Shown here in pieces: positions 8,678-16,408 of a stretch of DNA of 64,000 nucleotides (within the stretch, counting starts at the first letter, position 1; each line of letters begins with the position of its first letter). The stretch is from Rariglobus sp967755175 (lineage in GTDB: Bacteria; Verrucomicrobiota; Verrucomicrobiia; Opitutales; Opitutaceae): positions 29,943 to 93,942 of the forward strand of contig CBRAFO010000005.1 in assembly GCA_967755175.1 (NCBI GenBank). The letters are read 5' to 3'. Position numbers and translations under genes: made by a program. The notes beneath the pieces were generated by a model, which was not told the origin of the DNA, did no database searches, and worked only from the letters and a program-made list of their open reading frames with translations.

Positions 8678-9037
8678 ATGTCCCTCCTCCCCACCGTTGA
8701 TCCCGAGGCGATTGCCAATTTACGCGCATTGAGCCCCGACGACGGCGACGTATTCCTGAAGGAAATCCTCAATATTTTCATCGAGGATACGCCTACGCGC
8801 ATCGCCGAACTCCATAGCAGCCGAGCTTCGGGCAACGTCGCTGATTTTGTGCGGGCCGCACACAGTATTAAGGGCAGCTCCAGCAATGTTGGAGCAAGTC
8901 AGCTACGTGAAATCGCTGAGCGATTAGAACATCACGCACGACACAGCGGTCTCATCGAAGTCGCAGACCAAGTGGCCGAGCTGGAGGCATCGTTTCTTCG
9001 CGTAAACGATGCGCTTAAAAAAATCATCACCAACTGA
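8678..9037 (+). CDS. Histidine phosphotransfer (Hpt) protein
   Basis: A 119-residue helical protein with the Hpt motif AAHSIKGSSSNVGA; His62 is the phospho-acceptor. A GTG 18 bases upstream would add six residues (VHKPLA); ATG 8678 is preferred. Hpt proteins move phosphate between two receiver domains. It lies 119 bases after the ATPase gene and in the same direction as a receiver-kinase hybrid and a CheY-like protein, so the cluster contains every part of a multistep relay. It has no kinase domain. A short palindrome (GTGATT...AATCAC) lies in its leader. Confidence 0.88.
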   Translation: MSLLPTVDPEAIANLRALSPDDGDVFLKEILNIFIEDTPTRIAELHSSRASGNVADFVRAAHSIKGSSSNVGASQLREIAERLEHHARHSGLIEVADQVAELEASFLRVNDALKKIITN

Positions 9038-9079
9038 GTCTGGCAGGCTAAGCCCCAAAGCACTCGCATCGATACGGCA

Positions 9080-9110
9080 CTCCAGCGTTCGCTTTCGCCA
9101 GCCGCTGGAG
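9080..9110. terminator. Hairpin between convergent hpt and opgH, possible terminator
   Basis: An 8-bp perfect inverted repeat (CTCCAGCG, 9080-9087, with CGCTGGAG, 9103-9110) lies in the 104-base gap between two converging transcription units. No T run follows on either strand, so intrinsic termination is uncertain. Confidence 0.35.
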
Positions 9111-9141
9111 CGCGGAACAGGTTCGGCCTTGGCCGCCCGCC

Positions 9142-11301
9142 TCAGCGATAAAGAGCCGTGGTCGGTGCCGTAGTCAGCACGTTGTATTGGCGCATGGCCA
9201 GCCGCCACCATTCGGCGAGCGCCGAACTCGGTTGCTTCCACAATTCCTCGTGAAGCCAGATCATCGATTCGGCATCCAAGAGCAGCGCCAGTGTTTCTTT
9301 GGTGGTGAGCTGCCCTGGGCCCTCGCTCAACAAGCGATGGCGCAACAATGAAAACCAATCGCGGGACTCTTCGCTGGGACGACGATGCCGCAGCATCGCC
9401 ACATGAACTGCATTGATGTAAGGATCCAAGACAGCCTGCAGCAGTCCGTAATCGTTTCGTAAGGCCTCAATCGGCCGCATCTGCTTGTAGCATGCAGCCA
9501 AGTTTTGAGTCAGACGACTGAGCTCGTGAGGCGGCTGGGTTTCCTCCGGAGTAAGGAAAATACCGATTCGCCGCGCATGTGAACCGAGCGAACCTTTGCT
9601 CAACGTGATCGAAACGGGAATCGAGAAGACGAGGCCTGCCAACACGGGGCTCAACCACCAGAAAAAAGCCGGCAACAGAATGAATGACGATACGCCCCAC
9701 ACCAAGCCGAAGAAAGTCTGTCCGCCATGCGTGATGATCGCCTCTCGCCAATCGGTGCCATCCTCCACTCCGCGGCGCTGTGTTACCCAAGACACGCCTT
9801 GGCCGAGCAGGGTGAAAAACACAAATTTGCTATTAAACAACATGTGAACGGGCGCGAGCAATGCGGAGAACAGGATCTCCGCCGCGGTCGATAACACGAG
9901 TGATCCGCGTCCACCAAAACGAGCCGCTTCGTCCGACCGCTGTATCACCGTGATCATGCTGATGATCTTGGGAAGAAACAGCAGCAGCATCGTGAACAAA
10001 AAGAGCGTCAGTGCTTCGGGCACCTCGACGATCTGCCCAAACATCCGTGTATATCGTTCCATCGCAAGCGCCCCCGTTGCCGGCGCGAGCACTTGGTTAA
10101 AGACATGGATCGTGCTGATAACGAGGAACAGGAGCCATAACGGGCACGACACATAGGCCATCACGCCCATGAGCAGATGGAAGCGATTTGCCGGGCGAAA
10201 TCCTCGCGCGGTGACCAACCAAGCGTGTTGCATATTACCTTGGCACCACCGGCGATCGCGTTTCGCGCTATCGATCAGCGACGGTGGACCCTCCTCGTAA
10301 GTGCCTTCGATATCATGCGCGAGCCACACGTGCCAACCGGCCTTGCGCATGAGCGCCGCCTCTACGAAGTCATGGGAGAGGATGCGTCCACCGAACGGTT
10401 CGCTGCCCGGCAAATCGGGCAACGCGCAATGGTCGATAAAAGGCTGCACGCGAATGATCGCGTTGTGGCCCCAATAATTAGCATCCTGCTGCTGCCAGTA
10501 GTTTAGTCCCGCGAGAAAAATGGGGCTATAGAGCCGGTTCGCGAACTGCTGCATTCGTGCGTAGAGCGACTCACCATAAATAAGGCGGGGGGCAGTCTGA
10601 ATGAGGCCGGTCTGCGGGTTTTTCTGCATCATCGCGACCAGCTTCACAATCGAGTCGCCGGTCATGATCGAGTCGGCGTCGAGCACCACCATGTAGCGAT
10701 ACCGCTTACCCCATCGACGCAGGAAGTCGGCCACGTTGCCCGCCTTTTTATTAATCTGCTGCCGGCGCTTGCGATAGAATATACGGCCAAAACCGTTGAC
10801 CTGCTTGCACAACTCAGCCCAAGCGATCTCTTCCTGAATCCACTGGTTCGGCTTGTTGGAATCGCTGAGAATGAAGAAGTCGAAATGCTCGAGCTTCCCC
10901 GTCGCTTCGAGAGAGCGATAGATGACGCGCAAACCCTCAAATACCCGGCTGACGTCCTCGTTGAAAACCGGCATCACGATCGCCGTGCTCGCCAGCGGCA
11001 CATCCTCGCCCTTCCAATCAACACTGCGGGTGATCCGCTGACGATCGCCCCCACGGTTGATCACATAAAAGCCAAGCATTGCAGTGGTAAAGCCCACCGC
11101 GATTTGAGCGAAAAGGATTACAAAGAGCACGAGCAGCATCCACTCGAGTCCGTTGATGCCTCCATCGCGCCAGAGCAAATCGGCCATGAACCAGGTAGCC
11201 GCACTGGTGAGCAGCAGCACCGTGGAATAAAATAAGGCGCGGCGCCGACGTAGGCGCTCGGGCAGGATGAATTGATGGACAACCGTCCGGGGGGAGTTCA
11301 T
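9142..11301 (-). CDS. opgH: Glucans biosynthesis glucosyltransferase OpgH (MdoH)
   Basis: A 719-residue inner-membrane family 2 glycosyltransferase that polymerises glucose from UDP-glucose for osmoregulated periplasmic glucans. N-terminal membrane helices (YSTVLLLTSAATWFMADLLW and LEWMLLVLFVILFAQIAVGF) precede the catalytic domain. That domain shows VMPVFNEDVSRVFEGLRVIY, the DxD-type MVVLDADSIMTGDS, GGRILSHDFVEAALMRKAGW and the QxxRW-type DRRWCQGNMQHAW. Further membrane helices follow at the C-terminal side (LFLFTMLLLFLPKIISMITV and later). It is shorter than E. coli MdoH (about 850), mainly through a short N-terminal region. It is the last gene of a seven-gene leftward run and starts 6 bases after the unknown membrane-anchored gene. 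Confidence 0.93.
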   Translation of the reverse strand: MNSPRTVVHQFILPERLRRRRALFYSTVLLLTSAATWFMADLLWRDGGINGLEWMLLVLFVILFAQIAVGFTTAMLGFYVINRGGDRQRITRSVDWKGEDVPLASTAIVMPVFNEDVSRVFEGLRVIYRSLEATGKLEHFDFFILSDSNKPNQWIQEEIAWAELCKQVNGFGRIFYRKRRQQINKKAGNVADFLRRWGKRYRYMVVLDADSIMTGDSIVKLVAMMQKNPQTGLIQTAPRLIYGESLYARMQQFANRLYSPIFLAGLNYWQQQDANYWGHNAIIRVQPFIDHCALPDLPGSEPFGGRILSHDFVEAALMRKAGWHVWLAHDIEGTYEEGPPSLIDSAKRDRRWCQGNMQHAWLVTARGFRPANRFHLLMGVMAYVSCPLWLLFLVISTIHVFNQVLAPATGALAMERYTRMFGQIVEVPEALTLFLFTMLLLFLPKIISMITVIQRSDEAARFGGRGSLVLSTAAEILFSALLAPVHMLFNSKFVFFTLLGQGVSWVTQRRGVEDGTDWREAIITHGGQTFFGLVWGVSSFILLPAFFWWLSPVLAGLVFSIPVSITLSKGSLGSHARRIGIFLTPEETQPPHELSRLTQNLAACYKQMRPIEALRNDYGLLQAVLDPYINAVHVAMLRHRRPSEESRDWFSLLRHRLLSEGPGQLTTKETLALLLDAESMIWLHEELWKQPSSALAEWWRLAMRQYNVLTTAPTTALYR

Positions 11302-11307
11302 GCGCGT

Positions 11308-11907
11308 TCAGCGGGTCACGTAAAAAATACCAAAAAGCGCCCCGAGGAACAAAGCCCAGAGGAGCGCGAGCCGCAGCAGCGGCCATTTTTCCATACGCTC
11401 AAGTGTCTCGCCCGCCGCCTCGGTGATCGGACCGAGGTCGATTTCACGAGGAACCATGCTCGACACAGCCATGCCTGGACCGGCTTTGATCGAACTGGCA
11501 CGCATGGCCTCGGCAAAGTCGTCGGGGACCTTGTTTGAAGCAAGAAAAGCATAGGGCCATTTTTGCGGACCATCGCACAGCAACAAGGCTACCCGGCCCT
11601 CGATAGCGATGCGGTCATGCGGCATGCCCTTGCTGTTAAGCACCTCGGCAAACCACGCATCCATCATCTGCTCCATTTCCTCGGCAGCCAGAGTCGTCGG
11701 ATCCAGCGCCGGGTTTATGGCATGGCGATGTGCAGCCCGCTCCAGCACTGCCTGGATGAGACGGCTCTGGTGCAGTCGATTATGAATACGATGCGCACGC
11801 AGATAATCCTCGCTGCGCACGTATGCCGCATTCCATGCCTCCATCGTCCCCGTGCGGGGACGAAAAGTCGCTAATTGCGCTTCTACGGATTCCACAGATA
11901 GCTCCAT
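11308..11907 (-). CDS. Unknown C-terminally anchored membrane protein between opgG and opgH
   Basis: A 199-residue protein from ATG 11907 (MELSVESVEAQLATFRPRTG); the frame extends to a TTG at 11946 but the ATG is preferred. It begins inside the last codons of opgG (25-base overlap) and ends 6 bases before opgH, so it belongs to the glucan operon. Residues 1-165 are soluble and mainly helical. A single hydrophobic segment close to the C-terminus (LLRLALLWALFLGALFGIFY) would anchor it in the inner membrane, with the rest on the cytoplasmic side if it behaves like a tail-anchored protein. I do not recognise a family. E. coli opgG and opgH are directly adjacent, so this insertion is unusual. Confidence 0.8.
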   Translation of the reverse strand: MELSVESVEAQLATFRPRTGTMEAWNAAYVRSEDYLRAHRIHNRLHQSRLIQAVLERAAHRHAINPALDPTTLAAEEMEQMMDAWFAEVLNSKGMPHDRIAIEGRVALLLCDGPQKWPYAFLASNKVPDDFAEAMRASSIKAGPGMAVSSMVPREIDLGPITEAAGETLERMEKWPLLRLALLWALFLGALFGIFYVTR

Positions 11908-13397
11908 GTTTCTGTTAAGATATGCGGCGGCTTTTTCAGGAAGCAACGGAGTTCCACCGGCTTGCCACTACCATCGGGTTTGATTGCAAACGCGACACGC
12001 CAACTACCATTAAGCGGGTTCTTTTCCAGGCTTTGATGAACCAAAGTCGCACCTTGGCCTACTGAGACATCCGCCGTGATGTCTGGCAGAAGTTTTTGTT
12101 TGCCCAAATAGCTCCCCGTGAAATCGACCCAAAAGCGAACAAGCTCCGGCTCATGCGTAGCCGAACGACCGATACGGGTAGCCGAGACATAACCAGCAGG
12201 AGGAGTGCGACCACCTTTGCCTTCGATGAACCAGTGTAGCTTGTATTCTAGATTGAGCGGGGTGCCGATGGGCGGCAGTTGCTTGGGCACCCAGAAGGCG
12301 ACGATGTTGTCTTGGGTTTCGTTAGGAGTCGGTAGTTCTACCAAGCGCACATCGCCCTCGCCCCATGAACCCATCGGCTCCACCCACACGCTGGGACGTT
12401 CGTGATAATGTGCCTCAAGATCTTCGTATGACTCAAACTTCCGGTCGCGTTGCACCACGCCGAAACCCTTGGGATTTTCATCAGCGAACGCGGCAACACG
12501 GATCGACTTGGGATTGGTGAGCGGACGCCAGAGCCATTCTCCGGTCCCGCGTTGCAGGAGCAAGCCATCGGAGTCGTGCACTTCCGGGCGCAGATCGTTG
12601 TAGTTGTTCGATCCGGCCTCGCCAAACCAGAACATGCTGGTGAGGGGCGCGACACCAAACACGGCCACGTCCTTGCGCCGATAAATCGCAGTCTTAACCT
12701 CCATCACGGTCGAAGGGCCGGGCGTGATGATAAAGCGAAACGCGCCGGTGACACTGAGGCTGTCCATCAAAGCGTAAACGGTAATGGAGCCGGCCTTCTC
12801 GGTGGGTCGCTCGATCCAGAACTCCTCGAAAACAGGAAACTCTTCGCCGCCTGGCTCGCCGGTATTCAGTGCGAGGCCGCGCGCTGACAACCCGTAACGC
12901 ATACCCTGCCCCAGCGCGCGGAAGTAGCTCGCGCCCTGAAACACGGCGAGTTCGTCAAAATACTCCGAGCTGTTCAGCGGATAATGGATACGGAAGCCGG
13001 TGAACCCCATGTCGCCGGGAATCGAGCCGAGGTCGCGATTGGCTCCAAAGTTAAAGAGATCCTTATCGTAGCTGATCGGCTCAACCTTGCCGTTTTCCAC
13101 TTCGGACAACTGGATCGTCCGGTTGTAGATGAACCCGGGATGGAAAAATTGGAGTTGGAATGGCAGGCGTTCACGCCGCCACCACGATGAGTCCGGATTA
13201 AAACGCACATCGCGATACTGGTCGTAGCTGAGCTTGCGTAGCGACTCGGGCACGCGGCTCTGCCGCTCGGCATACGGTTTGGCCGCGAGAGTCTTCGCGC
13301 GATATTGCAGCACCTCGAAATCGAAGGGCACATCGTTCGCCCGCAAAGCGGTGCTAAAAGTAGCCAGAGTGAATCCTAACAGAAGGAGTCGTTTCAT
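11883..13397 (-). CDS. opgG: Periplasmic glucans biosynthesis protein OpgG (MdoG)
   Basis: A 504-residue exported protein with a signal peptide (MKRLLLLGFTLATFSTALRA). It matches the OpgG/MdoG family: PFDFEVLQYRAKTLAAKPY, YDQYRDVRFNP, QLQFFHPGFIYNRTI, then the long beta domain with GFRIHYPLN, GASYFRALGQGMRYGLSARG, FPVFEEFWIERP and SMFWFGEAGSNNYNDLRPEV with HDSDGLL. OpgG acts in the periplasm to branch or release the glucan backbone made by OpgH. It overlaps the preceding uracil-DNA glycosylase gene by 4 bases and the following unknown gene by 25 bases, so all are translated as one unit. Confidence 0.95.
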   Translation of the reverse strand: MKRLLLLGFTLATFSTALRANDVPFDFEVLQYRAKTLAAKPYAERQSRVPESLRKLSYDQYRDVRFNPDSSWWRRERLPFQLQFFHPGFIYNRTIQLSEVENGKVEPISYDKDLFNFGANRDLGSIPGDMGFTGFRIHYPLNSSEYFDELAVFQGASYFRALGQGMRYGLSARGLALNTGEPGGEEFPVFEEFWIERPTEKAGSITVYALMDSLSVTGAFRFIITPGPSTVMEVKTAIYRRKDVAVFGVAPLTSMFWFGEAGSNNYNDLRPEVHDSDGLLLQRGTGEWLWRPLTNPKSIRVAAFADENPKGFGVVQRDRKFESYEDLEAHYHERPSVWVEPMGSWGEGDVRLVELPTPNETQDNIVAFWVPKQLPPIGTPLNLEYKLHWFIEGKGGRTPPAGYVSATRIGRSATHEPELVRFWVDFTGSYLGKQKLLPDITADVSVGQGATLVHQSLEKNPLNGSWRVAFAIKPDGSGKPVELRCFLKKPPHILTETWSYLWNP

Positions 13398-14383
13398 TTT
13401 TCCAGGAAAAATCCACGTTGTTTATCCGAGATCGTCAACCCGGCGCGTTCCATGACCTTAAGTAAATCTTCCCAAGTCGCGCGTTTAGCCTTGCGCGCAG
13501 CCACCGGGCCTGCGGCTTCCTGACGCAAAAGATAGCTGGGGTGGTAGGTGACCAGCACCGGCTTGCCAGCAAACTGCTTCCACTGCCCGCGGACTTCACC
13601 GAGGGTCTTAAAGGTGCCGGCACCGAGCAAGCCCTTGGCTGCGGTCGCACCGGCCGCAACGATCAACTCAGGTGCCACGATTTCGATCTGCGCCTGCAGA
13701 AATGGCAGACAGAAGGCCATCTCTTCGGGCGTCGGTTCGCGATTGCCGACCTGCTCCATGCCTACAGGTGTCGGCGTTTGCGGACGCCAGTTCATAATGT
13801 TCCCGATGTAGACGTCCTCACGCTTCACGCCCATCGCCTGAATCATCTTCGTGAGCAACTGACCCGCCGGTCCGATAAAGGGTTCACCGCGCACTTCTTC
13901 CTCCGCGCCCGGGGCTTCGCCGACGAACATGATCTTCGCATCAAGCGAACCGACACCGAGCACGACCTTTTTTCCGGGACGAACATTCGCCACGCACACG
14001 GGGTGATTGAGCACCAAATTCTGCAACCATGCCCAGCGCGTTGCTTTATCACCCGCGGGCAACGTCACTACGGGTGGCGGAGGAAGCATTAAGGAGGCGA
14101 CTTCGGCCTTTGGCTTGGCGGCAGCCGATTGCCGACCAACCGGCGCTGATGATTCGAAAGAGCGCGACACCGTCGGCTTCTCCAAGATCGGCGTGGGCGA
14201 GGAGCCGGGTGCAGCGGACTCAGGAGCGATGGATTCGGGTTTGCGTTCTGCGGATGCGCCCGATCGAGACGCGATCACCTTGCGCAACGCCGCCACACTT
14301 TCCGCCGACACCGCGACCGACGTGACGCCCGTGGATTTCAGGCGTTTGAGTTCGTCGGTCAGAGCAGTGAGCGCGGCTCGCAT
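13394..14383 (-). CDS. Uracil-DNA glycosylase, family-4-like, lacking Fe-S cysteines
   Basis: A 329-residue protein. Residues about 1-115 are a low-complexity Ala/Ser/Pro/Lys-rich extension. The rest is a UDG-superfamily domain with GEAPGAEEE, RGEPFIGPAGQLLTKMI, VYIGNIMNWRP, PTPEEMAFCLPFLQAQI and the catalytic HPS loop TYHPSYLLR. These motifs match family 4 enzymes, which normally hold a 4Fe-4S cluster with four cysteines. Only two cysteines exist in this whole protein (HPVC and AFC), and NIMNWRP replaces the usual NIVKCRP-type Cys site, so a classical cluster cannot form. It lies between ribE (9-base gap) and opgG (ATGA overlap). The superfamily call is firm; substrate preference is open. 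Confidence 0.88.
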   Translation of the reverse strand: MRAALTALTDELKRLKSTGVTSVAVSAESVAALRKVIASRSGASAERKPESIAPESAAPGSSPTPILEKPTVSRSFESSAPVGRQSAAAKPKAEVASLMLPPPPVVTLPAGDKATRWAWLQNLVLNHPVCVANVRPGKKVVLGVGSLDAKIMFVGEAPGAEEEVRGEPFIGPAGQLLTKMIQAMGVKREDVYIGNIMNWRPQTPTPVGMEQVGNREPTPEEMAFCLPFLQAQIEIVAPELIVAAGATAAKGLLGAGTFKTLGEVRGQWKQFAGKPVLVTYHPSYLLRQEAAGPVAARKAKRATWEDLLKVMERAGLTISDKQRGFFLEK

Positions 14384-14392
14384 GAAAAGGGG

Positions 14393-14989
14393 TTATGTCC
14401 GGTAAGCGACGGCCAGCTTCTCGACATACTTGCCCAGCAAGTCGAACTCCAAATTAACCGGCGAACCCACCCGTTTCTCTCGCAAATTTGTCACATGGAT
14501 TGTCGTTGGAATGATCCATACCGCGAACGTATCGCCATCGACCTCCGCCACCGTGAGCGAGATGCCATCGATAGTGATGCTCCCCTTATGAATGAGATAA
14601 CGCCCCTGGCCGGGCGCTGCTTTGACGCGCAAGTAATGATCCGATCCACGTGGCTCGAAAATCTCGATCACGCCCTGTCCGTCGACGTGACCAGTGACGA
14701 AGTGTCCGCCGATCTTCCCGCCAAAACGCAACGCGCGTTCCAAATTGACGGCCGCCCCCGGCGCGAGCGCGTGAAAATTCGTGAGCCGACGCGTCTCTTC
14801 CAATACGTCGAACCAAACGTGGTGCGCGTCAAACCGAGTGACCGTGAGACAGCAGCCATTCACGGCGATGCTGTCGCCCAACGCGACGTCCTGTAACGCG
14901 ACGTTAGCCGCAAGTTGGAGTTTCCACGCGTCGGCGCCTTGGGTAAAAGCGACGACGGTGCCTGTTTCTTCAACAATGCCTGTGAACAT
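14393..14989 (-). CDS. ribE: Riboflavin synthase, alpha subunit
   Basis: A 198-residue protein of two tandem lumazine-binding domains. Domain 1 opens MFTGIVEETGTV and has SIAVNGCCLTV; domain 2 opens HFVTGHVDGQGVIEI and has GSITIDGISLTVAEV. The enzyme dismutates two 6,7-dimethyl-8-ribityllumazine molecules to riboflavin and forms trimers. Length (about 200) is standard. It starts 6 bases after the dead HtrA-like gene and ends 9 bases before the uracil-DNA glycosylase, an unusual setting since no other rib gene is nearby. No FMN riboswitch is expected or seen inside the run. Confidence 0.95.
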   Translation of the reverse strand: MFTGIVEETGTVVAFTQGADAWKLQLAANVALQDVALGDSIAVNGCCLTVTRFDAHHVWFDVLEETRRLTNFHALAPGAAVNLERALRFGGKIGGHFVTGHVDGQGVIEIFEPRGSDHYLRVKAAPGQGRYLIHKGSITIDGISLTVAEVDGDTFAVWIIPTTIHVTNLREKRVGSPVNLEFDLLGKYVEKLAVAYRT

Positions 14990-14995
14990 GAAGGT

Positions 14996-16408
14996 TTACT
15001 TGAGTTTGACGCGCAGCACGGCGGTTTCGCCGTTGCGACTGGTAAGCAGCACGAACTCGGAGCGAGCCGCATCCGCTTCGATTGCCGCCAGCTTTGCGAC
15101 CGCTTCGGCGTAGGTCTTCACTTCGGTGCCATCGACCTCAAGAATCCAGTCGTCCGGACGGAGCCCGGCAGCGGCGGCCGGACTGCTATTTTTGACGAAC
15201 TGTGCGATCACGCCTTTGCGTGCGGCGAGTTTTACGCGACGAATGATTCCGTCACCGTAAACGAATTCGCGCGCGGTGAAACCCAGCTTCTCGAAATAGG
15301 TGCGGTCCGCTTCACGGATGAGCCGGGGCTGCTCGGCGAGAGGCGCCTTGATCTCCACTCGCTCGGTGCCGCGCAGCACGGTGAGCGCAACGCTGTCGCC
15401 CGGTTTGCGCTTACTGAGTTCACGATCCAAGTAGGTCACCACGACGCGGTCGGGTTTGAATCGGGGCAACGGACGCCCATCAATCGCCAGAATGATGTCG
15501 CGGTTTTTTAACCCCGCCGCCTCGGCCGGACTGCCTTCAAGGACTTCGCTGACAACACAGCCGGACTGGTTGCCGAGTTTCAAGAACGACGCGACCTCGG
15601 GGTCCATCGGCTGCAACCCGTAAGCCCCGAGCCAGCTGATCGGTCGTCCGGAGACATTGGTCGGCACGCGGGCCAGCCAAGGCGTGACCTCGGATGCGAG
15701 CTGGAACACACTGCTCTCTTCCACGTTCAGCAACATGACCGGCAGCCCGCGTTCATTGCGTGAAAACTCAAGAAAGGTCTGCCCAAAGCCCGAGATGGTC
15801 ACACCGGCAAACACCCCGTCGTGATCGAAAGCGGGCAGGCCGGGAGCAGCCAGCTCAGCCAAGGCGATGGCGGTGCGTTCAGGCATGGATTGCACGTGGG
15901 AAATACGACTCGCCATGAAATACGGAGCGAAATCCTCATCCTTGCCGCGCAGACCAATGCCCCAGAACTCCTCGCCCAACGCAGGCTCGGCCGCGGCTTC
16001 CCGAGCGGCAAACGCCGTCACAGGCACCAGACTCGAACGCAGCTTTTCCTCCACGCGAACAAAGTGCCAGCCGCTCACCGGGTCCTGCCCCAAGTATTCG
16101 CCCGTCGCATACTCGCTCACCGGGTGACCGGGCAGGTAAACACGAAAGTCCTTTAACTTTGAAGGCTGGGTGTAGTTGTTGATGGACTGGGGAGGCAGCA
16201 CGAGCGTGCCGGCGGTGTCGGCAACCAGGGCGAAGGCGATGGTCGGACGACGGTCGAGTTCGCTCTCGGTGAAAAACTCCACGGCGACGACTGACTTCAC
16301 GCGCTCTTTAAATAATGCAGGAAGATCAGCCGCGCGCGCTCCCGCGCAGGCCAGCAACGCGAGCGCAAAGGACAGGAGGGTGAGGCGAAGGCGAGACGAG
16401 TTCATCAT
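14996..16408 (-). CDS. HtrA/Deg-like exported protein with two PDZ domains and no protease triad
   Basis: A 470-residue protein with a signal peptide (MMNSSRLRLTLLSFALALLACAGARA shortened: hydrophobic core LLSFALALLACAGA). The N-terminal half resembles a Deg protease barrel, but the catalytic serine region GNSGGPL of the neighbouring HtrA reads APGLPAFDHDG here, and no His/Asp pair in the expected TNAHV and DLALL contexts exists. Two PDZ domains follow, with LEGSPAEAAGLKNRDIILAI at about 290-310 and SSPAAAAGLRPDDWILEVDG near 430. It begins in the last codons of the active HtrA gene (ATGA overlap), which suggests the two work together in the periplasm, for example as a substrate-binding partner. 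Signs point to an inactive paralogue rather than a frameshift. Confidence 0.8.
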   Translation of the reverse strand: MMNSSRLRLTLLSFALALLACAGARAADLPALFKERVKSVVAVEFFTESELDRRPTIAFALVADTAGTLVLPPQSINNYTQPSKLKDFRVYLPGHPVSEYATGEYLGQDPVSGWHFVRVEEKLRSSLVPVTAFAAREAAAEPALGEEFWGIGLRGKDEDFAPYFMASRISHVQSMPERTAIALAELAAPGLPAFDHDGVFAGVTISGFGQTFLEFSRNERGLPVMLLNVEESSVFQLASEVTPWLARVPTNVSGRPISWLGAYGLQPMDPEVASFLKLGNQSGCVVSEVLEGSPAEAAGLKNRDIILAIDGRPLPRFKPDRVVVTYLDRELSKRKPGDSVALTVLRGTERVEIKAPLAEQPRLIREADRTYFEKLGFTAREFVYGDGIIRRVKLAARKGVIAQFVKNSSPAAAAGLRPDDWILEVDGTEVKTYAEAVAKLAAIEADAARSEFVLLTSRNGETAVLRVKLK

